Assembly: GCA_032690845.1 (NCBI GenBank) | Contig: CM064426.1 | Span: 69,676,403-69,740,402 of the forward strand | Direction of reading: 5' to 3' | DNA from: Eleusine coracana subsp. coracana | Taxonomy: Eukaryota; Streptophyta; Magnoliopsida; Poales; Poaceae | Length of the DNA stretch: 64,000 nucleotides | Shown here: one piece after another, positions 34,067 through 45,846 of the stretch | Position numbering within the stretch: position 1 is the first letter of the stretch | How the letters are laid out: each line of letters starts with the position of its first letter | Translations under genes and position numbers: made by a program | Notes under the pieces: generated by a model | Seen by the model: the letters and a program-made list of their open reading frames with translations, nothing else | Told to the model about the DNA's origin: nothing | The model's database searches: none

Positions 34067-35601
34067 TGAAAGTTGCCTAGAGGGGGGGTGAATAGGCAAT
34101 CTAAAAATAATCCTGAAAAAGCACTAAAGGATAATCAAATAACCAGGAATGACGGAACTTCCGTCGCCACGGAAGTTCTATCAAGTGACAGAACTTCTCA
34201 CTACCCTTCCTCTAAACAATGAACAACGCGGATAACAAGGAGAAGGAAACACTAGCTTGGTAGAAGTGAAGCTAATATAATGTAAGCCTAGAATTCTTGA
34301 ATGAAGACTAGCTACACAATCAACAAATGATACAGGCACAATAATATGAAAGAAATAAGCAAGCACAAATATAAGAGCGGGAAAGTAAAGAGAGACACAA
34401 GAATTAACTTGAGGTTCGACAACCACACTAAGTAGTTCCTATGTCCTCGTTGAGGAACCACACAAAGTGGTCGGGTCTCTCTCAACCCTTTTCCCCGCCA
34501 AGCAATCACAAACATCGTGCTTGGATTTCTTTCTCCACTTGATTTTTTTCCTCCGGAGGTGAATCACACCTTCACAAACGTCCCCGACTCACCACACAAA
34601 GTTGGGAGCTCAAGGGCGACGCCTAGCCATCTAGGAGACCAAGTCTCCAAGAGTAACAAGCAAATCAAATCTCGATGGGGAGGGAAAGATATGCTCAAGC
34701 TTTTGAGTGGATGGTTTCAATGTTTTTGTGGTTGGATCTCTCTCACTTTGATTTGAATCTCAAGAACAAGCCTAGGAGTGAGAGGGGAGAGCTCTAGCTG
34801 AAGAGTGAGTGAAATGGCAAAGAATCCAACCCTTCTCACGGGGGAAGGGGTACTCTATTTATAGAGAGAGCTCAAAAACTAGCCGTTATAGTGTTTTCTG
34901 GGTCTGACGGAACTTCCGTGGTTACCCACAGAACTTCCGTCAATTCAAACTTAGCCGTTGCACGCGCCTGGGAGAGAAGCCAGATGTTGTGACGGAACTT
35001 CCGTCACTCTCGGTTTAACAAGGATTGAGCTCACAGAACTTCCGTGAGAGCCACAGAAATTCTGATGACGAAACTTCCGTTAGAGACTGGCGAAACTTTC
35101 ATCACTCTCGGGAAGACAGCAGGTAGGAGCCCGACGCTGACGGAACTTCCGTCAGGAGGTGACGGAACTTTCGTCACCCTCAGGTAGGCAGGGAGAGGGA
35201 ACCCAACGCTGACGGAACTTCCGTGAGAGGGCTCATGAAACTTCCGTCACTCTCTGTTTGGCTTAGAAATGAACTGGTTTTAAGGCTTATTGGCAATACT
35301 TCTCACAAAAACTATTTGGAGGCTTGAGCACACACAATTCCCTTCTTAACAAGTTTGTTTTACCCCCCCCCCCCCCCCTTTATAGTTCGGCATACCTATG
35401 ACTCAAAATGATAAATAAAAGAACTAATCATTGAAGAGCTTTTGAGTCCATATCCTTTCCTTTCCTTTTTGGGAGTAAACAACAAATTGTAAGTGACTAG
35501 TTTTGATTATCTGCACATATACTTCATAAACAAGTTAGCACACTTTTAATCTTTTGTCATCATACACCAAAACTCACAAGGGGATCCTAGATGCATCTTC
35601 A
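34067..35601 (-). repeat. SIRE-type 5' LTR
   Basis: 1535 bp. Same structure as the 3' LTR, with the TATA box at 34856-34863 and the palindromic-word array from 34151 to 35260. One motif unit of about 22 bp near 35154-35175 is extra here, and two others are missing relative to the 3' LTR. A run of 16 C near 35365 sits where the other LTR has five. Confidence 0.9.
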
Positions 35602-35606
35602 AAAAT

Positions 35607-36148
35607 ACGAATTAGTAAAGAATTATCATCAATGTGATGAAAAGATATGACTTAGCATGATATGAGGCTGAGGGACAGGCAAAATGGTTAAGGAAACCTG
35701 TACCCTGAATCGATAATGGTTAATAACAGCAATAACCATTAAGTATTTCACTCCTGTGATAACGAGTCAAGTGTGGTGCCAAACACATTGACACAAGTTA
35801 TATGTTGTTGAAGAGAATGTCCGGAATTATGTTGGAATGCTTGGAGCATAAAAGGAATGGACAAGTATTAGCAAATCTGCTTATTAAAGGCTTACCGCCC
35901 AGTGTGTTTGGAGAACACACAGTCGACATGGTTTAGTGGTATTGCCTATGTTTTTCGGATAACAAGAGGCCCAAGGTTAAAGAATCTGTTTCAAAACAGA
36001 GGAATGTGTTGTAGCTTTTGACTCTATCGGCGATTGGGCGTGACGATGAGACATGCTCTACATATAAATCTGTGATGGAATGAGTACTTTGGAAAATGTT
36101 GTTTCAAAGTATAAAGTTAAAAGACAAAGATGAGATCAAGGGGGAGAA
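35607..36148 (+). pseudogene. Copia-1 pol end and purine tract
   Basis: Copia-1 DNA after the SIRE insertion. It repeats in part the sequence left of the insertion (ATCATCA.TGTGATGA at 24113 and 35626). RNase H motifs are too decayed to place. The last 13 bases (36136-36148, TCAAGGGGGAGAA) form the polypurine tract beside the 3' LTR. Confidence 0.6.
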
Positions 36149-36546
36149 TGTTAGATTGATCTTCACCAATGGGCCCAATGGCCCATTGGGCCCTTGAACC
36201 ACGCCCTGATCAGGGGCGTCCAACCCAATGAGGGCTGGTGGGCCCCTGTCGTGCAGCGCCTATAAAAGGGAGGCGGGGACCACGAGGCACAGACCACGAG
36301 GTTCGTCGCCACTACAGTAATCCCCACCTCCAGACCCTAGCCGATCTAGAGGGCGGCGCTGAAGTGATGGGAAGCACCATAAATGGCAATGACAAAGGAT
36401 CCTGGTACACACTCTCTCTCTCTCTCTCTCTCCCTACCTCTCTCTCTCTCTCTCTCTGTTTGGCAAATCTAGAAGAGCCAAAGATCACTCACAGAAACAC
36501 TCTAGAACCCACTCGATCTACCCCTAGTGATCCCCAGAATATAACA
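36149..36546 (+). repeat. Copia-1 3' LTR
   Basis: 398 bp, beginning TGTTAGATTGATC and ending ATATAACA, followed by ATGCC. TATA box at 36261-36267. It lacks the roughly 28-bp segment and most of the CT repeats seen in the 5' LTR, and carries many single-base differences. Confidence 0.9.
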
Positions 36547-36551
36547 ATGCC

Positions 36552-36784
36552 ATCCTCCTCATCTAATGAGTCTGCTTTACATCATCCATTCTCATCTCTT
36601 GAATTAGATGCCTAATATACTCTCCTTCATCTGCTTCACCAGTTGGTTCCGTGGAAAAAGTGTTATTCACCATTTTTGTATTCTCTTCTTCATTTGTCAC
36701 TACATCATTAGAGTCGGGTGTTGCTTCCTCATTGGCTACATCCACTTCAGCTTCCTCGTTTAAGTACGCCTGTGCGAGAAACAT
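36552..36784 (-). pseudogene. Acidic minus-strand frame next to Copia-1, unrecognised
   Basis: From a plausible acceptor (CTCGCACAG) at about 36774 a minus-strand frame runs to a TAG at 36563-36565. The product is Glu/Asp/Thr/Asn rich and ends in EYIRHLIQEMRMDDVKQ. Just beyond the stop a second frame (beginning DSLDEEDGMPSKE) continues through the ATGCC target site and across to 3866-3806 on the far side of Copia-1. So an acidic exon or repeat-derived ORF was present before Copia-1 inserted. I do not recognise the protein. Confidence 0.3.
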
Positions 36785-38830
36785 TAGCGGTCATCCACGT
36801 TCTACAGCCTTTATCACATACTTCCTCCAGAGGGTTGTTTTATTCAGAACAATTAACTCCCCAAAATACCCCTTTCGAGCACAACTAACCAAACCTTGCA
36901 GACTCAATCTATACTTCACTAGATCTAATCGAAACAAACGCATCAACCAGTTCACACGCCTTGAATTGTTCTCTCATTTGCTCTTGATATCCCTCTATAT
37001 ACTGATGGAAATCCAGACAAATCAACCCCTGTTAAACCGTTAACAATTTCTACGTCTCCATAAAAAAATCTGAAACACTAACTTCTCTGACGTACCTATA
37101 AAAAAATAGTAGCTACACTTAATGATGTCATTAAAAAGTAATGACAAATTATATGAAATATATTTTTAAATATAATATATATACTAATAAATTAGGTCCT
37201 GTTATTTAATGTGTAGCCCGTTAAATAGTCATTTAGCACCATGATCATAAATTTTCATTCACAACCGTAAAAGTTCATCCGTGGCCATAAAAGTATGAAA
37301 ATTCACACCACTTACCATAAAACTACAACCATAAATCTTTTCACACCGTGACCATAAAATTTAATGAATTTATTCTCATAACCATAAATATTTTTAGTGT
37401 GACCATAAAACTTGGATGGTGCTAAATAACATACTTTGGACGCTGTGTCAAATAGGAGTTCTACTAATGAATTTATAATACATTATTTTATTCCCCCAAA
37501 AATAAATAACCTACTAATCGAGACTAAATCTATTTACTAAACTCTACGTACTAACTAAGCCAAATCTAACAACTAACTACTTTACCCTAAATCTAACAAA
37601 ACAGTATTAAATCTAAAACTAGTATTTAACTAATTACTCTACTCTAAATCTAAAACTACAACTAATAAATAACAAAACATTACCGAAATTCTTCCTCCTC
37701 TCCTTCCTTTCTCCCTTCTCCACTCTCTCTCTCAAACTCGAGCGCATGAGAGAGAGCAGCCACAGGCGGAGAGGAGCCACAACACGACTTATATAGGGGC
37801 TCTGTCACTCGACCGTTGGGTGATGGGCCCCATGCTCCGTGCTTTCGTTGCCCGACCGTCGGGTGACAGAGCCCGCCGACATCATTCGTTGCCATGTGAG
37901 AGGGCAACTAGCCTCACGCATGAATAAATCGCCCTCTGGTAGGATGACAAGGCCCACCGCAATGGCAACTAGCGGAATATGGCCTGTCAGTCGGACGATT
38001 GGGCCTACAACCTGCCCCGCCAAGATCAGTCGCTCTTTCATTGGGTGACAAAAGTCATTGTCGCCTGACTACAGGATGACTTATTTAAATCGGCCATCCA
38101 ACAGGCGACGGCCCTGTTAATTTTACTAATTTCGAAATTCACCTGTTATTAATATTAAAATGATTAAAATATATTATTAATATAAAAAATCTAATATTAC
38201 AACACAACCCAACACTCCCATCAAGATGGGCCACCACCATTTTTTCAAATCATCTTGAGTTGCCCAATTAAACTAGTACAGTAGTATGTGCAAATTGACA
38301 AGTCGTACATACAGCTGGTCTAAAACTAATACCGGCGAGTATGGACGGAGTGCCATGATGCCATCACATGCGTTGCATATGTTTGGACAGAAAAAAGAAT
38401 GCATGATAATGTTCATTGTCCTTTCCGACGCGATCGCAGTCAATTCATCCTAAGCATGCTCGGTTTACATCTAGTCCCTTACGATTCTACATACAATTCC
38501 GCTCAACTCTAGTGCATATATTTAGTATGTTTTGTGTGTTGAGATAAAAAAATTGAAAATAATTATTAAACAGTATTAATGTGCCATAGACGAGAGTATC
38601 TAAAATCATAGTGTATCTCGATAAAAACACAAATGTGAGTGTATTATGAATGAAACTGTCATATCTCAATGTCTCAGAGACAAATTTTCCTAGTAATTAA
38701 TAAAATGCATAGAGCAACAAGCAAGTGGTGGCTTATCGCTAAATCTTCCATGGCAGGCATTAAATAATGCACGACTTACGAGTCGATGATCCAAAGTAAT
38801 AATTAAACAAAGAATGAAGCAAGACTTGAG
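36785..38830. other. Intergenic, AT-rich then GC-rich
   Basis: No supported gene. 36790-37680 is AT-rich with a MITE-like unit inside. 37680-38060 is GC-richer, with a hairpin-forming pair (GGGCTCTGTCAC near 37797 and GTGACAGAGCCC near 37864). The remainder to 38830 has no feature I can name. Confidence 0.45.
37193..37465. mobile_element. MITE-like inverted-repeat unit
   Basis: ATTTAGCACCAT near 37230 is mirrored by ATGGTGCTAAAT near 37412. Weaker pairing extends outward to about 37193 and 37462 (CCTGTTATTT... against ...CAAATAGGAG). The interior repeats the word CCATAAA about eight times. Similar ACTAAT(A/G)AATT words flank both sides, but I cannot fix a clean target duplication. Confidence 0.45.
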
Positions 38831-38871
38831 AGTTGTCTCTCGTTGTATATTGGAAGGTACATCTACAACCC

Positions 38872-38922
38872 ATGGCTCCCGTCGCTGCTTCTCGCCACTG
38901 GGAGGTCCTCGATCGCAACAGG
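38872..38922 (+). pseudogene. Possible orphan first exon
   Basis: An ATG at 38872 opens a short frame reading MAPVAASRHWEVLDRN, followed by a donor-like CAACAG/GTCCGT. The HW-x-VLDR phrase resembles the start of some uncharacterised grass proteins, from memory only. No second exon could be found before the next element, so it may be a gene fragment. Confidence 0.22.
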
Positions 38923-39089
38923 TCCGTGCAAGTCTTCTTTCCTTTCTTGCATAAGTTTCATTTGCTGGGGAGCTCATATTCTTTCCTTTCTTCATCCTTT
39001 ATTTGTTTGAGTTTTCCTTGTTTGGATGCTGTTTCTGATGTCTCCATACTTGCACATCTCGTGCTTTTGTATGGAGACAGATAGATGCT

Positions 39090-40551
39090 GTTTCTTACAG
39101 TTGACGATTTGTTGCTATGGATACCTTAAATCGTGTCCCAGGCATTAAAATCAAACTTGTTTCACAAATCATGTCCCAAGCAACCCCCATCAACTAATGC
39201 CTCCCTATTAAACTCCACTTTATTAGTTATTCGAATGAAGATTTTCCAACTGGCGTATGTATAATGTATACATCAACTTTCATACGAAATTAGGCACCGG
39301 GATCTAGGTAGATTTTTACTTCATACGAACTATAGGGCACCGGGACAATGGTTAAGTACTGGATCCGATGGAAGGAAGAAGATTTGAACGGATTTAATTA
39401 GAACTCCGATCATGTTATGCCCATAGAGTAAAATGCATCGTCATTATGTCCTTTTTCTCAGCTAGACTAGAGGAAACCCCGGAGTCATAAATAACCCCAT
39501 CGCTCAACATCGATCTGTTTTTATACCCTTATTATATGCTGATAGCCTGTAAACATTTTGGTTTCTCTAATAGAATCCGGGGAGTACTCCTGTTCTAAAA
39601 AAAACAACTTATAGGACCGGATTGAGAGAGATCTGAATTGAAAAGTGAAGTCAACTTCAACATGAAGTGCCATTAGCTAATAGTACTTCGTTTAAGCTTT
39701 ATTTATACTCCCTCCGACCTCCGTCCATGTTTATTATGCACATTTCGTTCACAAAGACCAACTAACAAACCCATTTCCACAAAGACAGCGTTGGACTTCA
39801 GTAACTCTGCGTTCCGTGGAACCCCGCTTGGCTCCACGCTGTACAGATGCCTCTTGTGAGTGCTACTGGCAGTAACACCACTACTGTAATGATTTCTTTG
39901 CAGATCCATCGCCACTATAAATGTCCATTTCATATTGTTCACCACTGAAGAAAATCTATTTCAAGCGACGGACGTTTATGTAGCCTATCACTAAAAATGA
40001 TCTCATTTACAGTAACGGATCTAAAAAATATCAATCACAATAAATTTCTCGTTCTTGACCACTTCATCAAATTTGATAGATTTGTGAACAAATATCCGAC
40101 TCCCACCCTAATCAGCCAGACAACCCCTCTCTCTCTCTCTCCTACAACTTTTCTAGCTCCATCACTTAATCTCTTTCATTGCCCTGTATGTATATAGACG
40201 AATCGCCACAGACATTATTTAACACTGCACGACACCACTTTAGTCAAGGTTTCCTAGCTACTGAGATCTCCCAACCAGGGCCACCCAACAGCTTAGATCT
40301 AGGGTTCAACTGCCGCCATCGGCGGACCACCCCACCTCTCCCTCTGGCAACCTCGCCTCAATGGAAGGAGAGGGAAGCCCCTCTCCTCTTAGCTTAGTTT
40401 TAGTTGTTTGCTTTTAATTTGAGTATTTTTAGTAGTGGGCTATGTGCCCCTAGATCCACTTATCCTCGCTATTCTACGTCATTTTACATGGGCTCCTAAA
40501 TCACTCCTCCATGGTCTTAATTTTGGAGCCTTCTATTTCCTCTCTAAATGG
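39090..40551. other. Intergenic stretch left of Copia-3
   Basis: No gene seen. A Stowaway-like start word (TACTCCCTCCG, 39705-39715) has no matching end. A CACTACTG word near 39888 recalls CACTA ends but has no partner. The last five bases (AATGG) are the left target duplication of Copia-3. Confidence 0.4.
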
Positions 40552-40730
40552 TGTTAGACATGTAGTTTTGGGCCTTAACTGTATGTGGGTTTAGCATGTA
40601 TGTTTGGGCCTTGTGCTCATGCACGGCCATGCAAGGTGACGTTGCTAGGGCTTGTCGTATCCTGTGGCTCCCCGTACATATGTACACTACTGTTCATAAT
40701 CAAAGGCATCGTCATATTATTTGCCTAACA
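40552..40730 (+). repeat. Copia-3 5' LTR
   Basis: 179 bp, followed directly by the primer-binding site at 40731-40743. No strong TATA box is seen; CCCCGTACATATGTACAC near 40672 is a short palindrome. Confidence 0.9.
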
Positions 40731-40813
40731 TGGTAATCAGAGGGTTACTTTCCTAATCTCCGCTTCCGCTCCCCTCTGCCCTAGCCGCCACCGCCGATCT
40801 TTGGCAGCATGCC

Positions 40814-41917
40814 GTGCTGCCCACCCCACCACCGTCCTCTAGTTGCGGTGCTCCTCACCCCGCCGGCCTCCCTTGCCGAGCCCCTCTACTCCTTTGTCCA
40901 ATAGGAGATGACACAACCAAGATTGCAGAGGCCAAGCGCCTCGAGGACGAGCGTGCCACTGCTAAAGAGGCCAAACGCCTCGACGCTGAAAAGGCTGCCG
41001 CCAAGATCGAAGCTGCCAAGCTTGCTAAGGAAGAGCGCAACGCTGCTCTCTACCACGCCCAAGAGCGCGCTAATCTTCATGCGCAAGCTGTCGCGGTGCC
41101 AAACATCAAGACTATGGTGCTGCTCGTCCTGGACATCTCCTCTCCCTATTACTCACGATGGCGGAGCCTGTTCCTCAACACTGTCGATAAGTATGATCTC
41201 TCCGATCTCGTGCTCACCGATGATGATTTCTCCGCTGATCCTCATTGGAACCAGATGGACTTCACAGTCAAATCGTGGCTGTTCGGCACCGTTGCTCCTG
41301 ATCTTCATGAGATCGTGCACAAGTCTGCTCCTACATCACGTGCTGTGTGGCTAGCCCTTGAGAAGCAGTTCCTTGGCAATAAAGAGACCCGTGCCCTCCT
41401 CCTCGACGCTGAATTTTGGACCTTTGTTCAAAGTGATTTGTCCATTATTGATTATTGTCGTAAACTAAAAGGAATGGCAGATGCACTCGGCGACCTCGGT
41501 GAAACGGTGCATGATCGCACACTTGTTTTGAACATCCTCTGGGGCCTCAATGAAAAGTTTGCAGTCATGGCCACCCTCATCCAGCGGCAATGGCTGTTCC
41601 CCTGCTATGATGATGTACTCGCTGGCCTTAAGCTTGCTGAGATGACCATGGTGGGCAAGTCTACTGCTACGGCACCCTCGGCCTTCGTCGCCTCTACCTC
41701 GACTCCACCACGCCCTCCCCCGGTCTTCAAGCCCCACGTCCAAGGCTATGGATCACAGGGGGGCAGGGGTCTGGCTCTAGGAACGGGGGCGGTTCCGGTG
41801 GCAGGAATCGCAACCGACGTCGTCAGCCACAGCGTACAGGCGCTGGAGGTGCGCCTGGTGTCGGTGTTTCTGGTGGGCCTGGCCCATGGCCAACGCAGGC
41901 CGCCTTCAATCCCCTAA
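40814..41917 (+). pseudogene. Copia-3 gag
   Basis: A 367-codon frame. After a Lys/Glu/Ala-rich helical stretch (residues 35-90) comes the Copia gag core: Y-x2-W-x5-L near residue 112, then WLFGT, a WLALEKQFLGN block near residue 177, and the D-Y-C-R-K-L-K-G-M-AD-L block near residue 215. The C-terminal part is Pro/Gly-rich, and no intact zinc knuckle is visible. The most natural start may be upstream or internal; the first 30 residues are low-complexity Pro/Ser/Cys. The frame ends at 41915-41917, before pol. Confidence 0.75.
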
Positions 41918-42079
41918 TAGGCTCCTTCGCTGCGTCGCACTTTCAGCCTTCTTGGCCCATGTCCCCTGGGTGGTGCGGCCCAACAGTCACATGCACTCCT
42001 TGCTGGCCATACTGGTGTCCTGCCTGGCATCGGCACTAGTGGGCCGACTGGTGTTGGTGGGCTGCCTGCCTCCTACAGC

Positions 42080-45000
42080 ATGGGTGGGCTGCCTGCGTCC
42101 TTCGGTACTGGTGGGCTGCTGCCCCTCGGTGGGTCATCTGTCCCTGCAGGTGGGCCGCATGTGCCCTTCTTTGCTGGGTCACCCTATGGGCTGCCACAGC
42201 CCATGGCGTTGCTCCCTGTCTACCAGCCGTATGCCACCCCTCCTGCTGCTAGTGTGTGGGACCAGCAGGGCTTGGCTAATGCGTTCCAGACAATAACGCT
42301 GCAGCCTCCTGCTGAATGGTGCTTCGACTCCGGGGTCTCCTCCCATACGACCCTGCACTCCGGTACTCTCTCCTCTACCCATACTTCCTTTTCCACTATA
42401 CTTCCCAGCATCGTTGTCGGTAACAGGTCCTTACTGCTCGTTACCTTCACTCATTCTCTTTCATTTTCCTCTGCCCAGGGACCTCTTCATTTACATCATG
42501 TTCTCGTTTCACCTCACATTATTAAGAACTTAATTTTTATTCATCAGTTTACTATTAATAATCAGTGTTCTATTGAATTTGACCCATATGACCTTTCTAT
42601 GAAGGATCTCAGAATGAAGAACATGATTGTCAGGTGCAATGGCTCCGAGGAGCTCTACACCATTCATCCGTTAGTGTTTTGGCCCCTTGCTCTCATGGCG
42701 TCCACCACTCTCCCCACCCTTTGGCATCACCATCTTGGTCACCCAGGTCATGAGTCATTAGCTCGTTTAGCATCTTCTATAGAGTTTTCTTGTAATAAAA
42801 GTGAGCTTGCTACTTTGTGTCATGTGTGTCAACTTGGTCGCCATTTGTGTTTACCATTTCCTAGGTCCACCTCTAGAGCTATCAATAATTTTGATTTAAT
42901 ACATTGTGATCTTTGGACATCACCAACTGATAGTGTGTCTAGCTACAAATATTATCTTGTCATTCTTGATGATTGTTCGTACTATCTTTGGACCTTTCCT
43001 TTATGACTTAAATCTGACACATTCTCTACTCTTTCTCACTTTTTTTTTGGCTCTTGTTGCTACATAGTTTGGCCGAACCATTCGGAGTATTCAGCGTGAC
43101 AACAGTCGCGAGTTTGATAACTCCACCGCCCGAACCTTCTTCCTCACTCACGGAGTAAAAATTCGCATGTCATGTTCTCACACATCTCCTCAAAATGGTA
43201 AAGCCGAGCACATCATTCATTCCACAAATGACATCAGGCGCTCTCTCACGTTTCAGGCTAGTCTCCTCGCCACATATTGGGTCGAAGCCATGCACACAAC
43301 CACTTATCTCCTTAATATTCATCCTACCAAGACACTCAACTTTGAACCTCCACACTTTGCATTATATGGTGTTTCACCCAAATATGATCATTTACGTGTT
43401 TTTGGTTGCAAGTTCTACCCCAATTTGTCTACCACTACACCTCATAAGCTAGCTCCTCGGTCCACCCTTTGTGTTTTCATGGGTTATCCGTCTGAACACA
43501 AAGGCTATCGTTGTCTTGATCTTGCCTCTAATCATATCATCATATCTCGCCATGTCGTGTTTGATGAAGCCTCTTTTCCGTTTGCCGATCTTCCTGCATC
43601 ACTCCATTTATCCAACTTAGACTTCCTTATAGATTTTGATTTTGTGCCCAACATAGTTGGAACAACTTTTGTTGTGGGTCCCCTAGTTGGTGAGTCCACT
43701 GCCCCTATTGGTTCCATAACCCAGGTTGCTGCCAGTGGACCCATCTCGAACCCGGCACCCGCTGCCCGTGATGGCTCCTCACCTCACATCGTTGCCAACG
43801 GGACGCACCCAGCTGCAGCGCCTGCTGGCCCTTTGCCGCATAGCCTTGTTGTGCGGGGACCACCACCTAGGTTTGGTCCTTCCCCACACTTCGCTGACAC
43901 GCGAGGACCTTCGCCTAGGTTTGATCGACACCCGGCTGCCGACGCACTCCTGTTGTCACTCGGGCCCGCACCTTGTGCATTGTTCCCAGGGACTCTGCCT
44001 CCAACCGCTTCACCCGGGCCCGCACCTCATGCATGGTCTCCTAGGATGCCTCCTGCGCCTGGTCTGATTCCAGGCATGCTACTTGCTTCGCCTGGGTGTC
44101 AAGAAGTGGTGCACGGATCTCCACCACACGCCAGAGCGATGCCACCTGCAGTTGCAGTGCCAAGCGCTCCATGGATTCCTCCTACTGTTGTCTCCATTGA
44201 TCCTGTCACCAACGACCACATTATGTGCACCAGAGGTAAAACTAGGTCTCGCCTTCCAGTTCAGCTATTGAATTTGCATGCCTCTACTTTGTCGCCCATA
44301 CCTAAGACTTATCATGGTGCCGTTGCCGATCCTAATTGGTGGGATGCTATTATAGAGGAATTTAGTGCTCTACAAGCTAATAATACTTGGGAGTTGGTGC
44401 CTCGTCCACCAGGTGCTAATGTTATGACGGGCAAGTGGATTTTTAGGCACAAGTTCCTTACTGATGGCACTTTGGATTGTTATAAGGCTTGTTGGGTTCT
44501 TCATAGATTTTCACAGCAGGCAGGTATTGATTTTGGAGACCTTCAGTCCGGTGGTGAAACCAGCTACGATTCGCACTATGCTTTCTGTTGCTCTCTCTCA
44601 TGCCTGGCCATTCATTAGTTGGATGTCAAAAATGCATTTTTACATGGCACTCTATCGGAAACAATTTATTATGAGCAGCCGTCTAGTTTTGTCAGTAGTG
44701 ATCATTCAGATTATGTCTATCACCTCAAGAAGTCTTTATATGGTTTGAAGCAAGCTCATCATACCTGGTACACTCGCTTTGCTTCCGATATCTTATCTAT
44801 TAGATTTGTTCTCGCTCGATCAAATACATCTTTATTTATTTACCGTCACAGATCAGACATAGTTTATCTGCTACTCTATGTGGATGATATTGTGTTTACA
44901 GCTTCATCTGATATGTTGCTTTGTCGCATTATTGATTCTCTCACCATGGAATTTTCCATGAAGGATTTGGGTGTTTTGCATCACTTTCTCAGGATTTCTG

Positions 45001-45800
45001 TGACTCCACGACAGGGTGGTCTTTTCCTCTCTCAACACCAGTATATGGTTGATATCCTGGAGAGTGCAAGCATGGCTGACTGCAAACCGTGCTCCACTCC
45101 AGTTGATACATGTGCCAAGCTCTCTTCTGATGGTGCTCTAGTCACTGATGCTACTCACTACCGCGGTCTTGCTGGTGCGTTACAATACCTCACTTTTACT
45201 CGCCCCGATATTGTGTATGCAGTGCAGCAGGCTTGTCTCTTCATGCGTGATCCTCGTGAGCCGCATCTCGCTTTAATCAAGTGGATTCTTCGATATATTC
45301 ATGGCACTCTTGATTTCGGTCTTAAGTTGCATCACTCACCTACAACTAATCTCATTGCCTACTCAGATGCTGATTGGGCTGGTTGTCCTGACACCCATCG
45401 GTCCACTTCAGGATAAGGCGTGTTCTTGGGTGATAATCTTATCTCATGGTCGTTGAAACATCAATAGACTGTTTCTCGCTCGAGTGCTGAGGCAAAGTAT
45501 CGTGCCGTCGCTAAAGCTGTTGCTGAGACTAGTTGGTTGTGCCAGTTATTGGAGGAGTTACATTGTCCTATTCGCCGGACTACATTTGTCTATTGTGATA
45601 ACATAAGTGCTATTTATCTCTCGACGAACCCGGTGCAACATCAACCCACCAAACACATTGAGATTGATTTACACTTTGTTCGGGACAAGGTCGTTGTCGG
45701 TGCTGTTTGAGTTCTTTATGTGCCCACAATTTTCCAGTATGCAGATATTTTCACTAAAGGTTTCCCTACTTCCGTGTTCACAGATTCTAGGTCCAGTCTA
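42080..45800 (+). pseudogene. Copia-3 pol, broken
   Basis: Segments in several frames: a protease region with D-S-G (FDSGVSSHTT, near 42325-42355); integrase zinc module HHHLGHPGHES...CHVCQLG (42724-42840); integrase Asp in HCDLW (42904-42918) and RDNSREF (43094-43120); and Glu in NGKAEH (43195-43212). RT has KNAFLHGTL (44628-44655), SLYGLKQA (44731-44755) and YVDDIVF (44878-44898). RNase H has YSDADWAGC (45360-45387) and SSAEAKYRAV. Stops are at 43006, 44616-44618, 45414-45416, 45466 and 45708, with a frameshift near 43050. All main catalytic motifs are recognisable, but no continuous product is possible. Confidence 0.88.
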
Positions 45801-45846
45801 AACATCTGCACTTGTGGCTGATTACGATGCTCTGACTGCGGGGGCG

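Larger units (their letters stand above)
24135..35601 (-). mobile_element. SIRE/Maximus-type Copia element
   Basis: Minus-strand element with LTRs at 34067-35601 (5') and 24135-25683 (3'), both with TGAA...TTCA ends, flanked by the exact duplication AAAAT (24130-24134 and 35602-35606). From right to left it has the primer-binding site, gag with a CCHC knuckle, protease, integrase, reverse transcriptase, RNase H, a spacer rich in a palindromic motif, a third ORF, and a purine tract. Integrase before RT is the Copia order. Long LTRs plus an extra ORF after pol are traits of the SIRE/Maximus lineage. Stops and frameshifts in pol, and loss of the integrase catalytic Glu, make the copy inactive. 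Confidence 0.92.
3872..36546 (+). mobile_element. Copia-1: Ty1/Copia element opened by nested insertions
   Basis: The two LTRs (3872-4320 and 36149-36546) begin TGTTAGATTGATC and end in TAACA. They are flanked by the same 5-bp duplication ATGCC (3867-3871 and 36547-36551), so these are the two ends of one insertion. A TGGTATC-type primer-binding site follows the left LTR and a GGGGGAGAA purine tract precedes the right one. Its own sequence totals roughly 6 kb: 3872-4637, 19832-24129 and 35607-36546. The rest is a Tat-type Gypsy element (4638-19826) and a SIRE-type Copia element (24135-35601). Only decayed reverse transcriptase and nearby pol remnants are recognisable, so the copy is old and inactive. 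Confidence 0.9.

Noticed and set aside
39705..39730. Stowaway MITE
   Set aside because: Start word CTCCCTCCG is present, but no matching end or TA duplication was found.
39888..40010. CACTA element end
   Set aside because: CACTACTG word alone, with no inverted partner and no 3-bp duplication.
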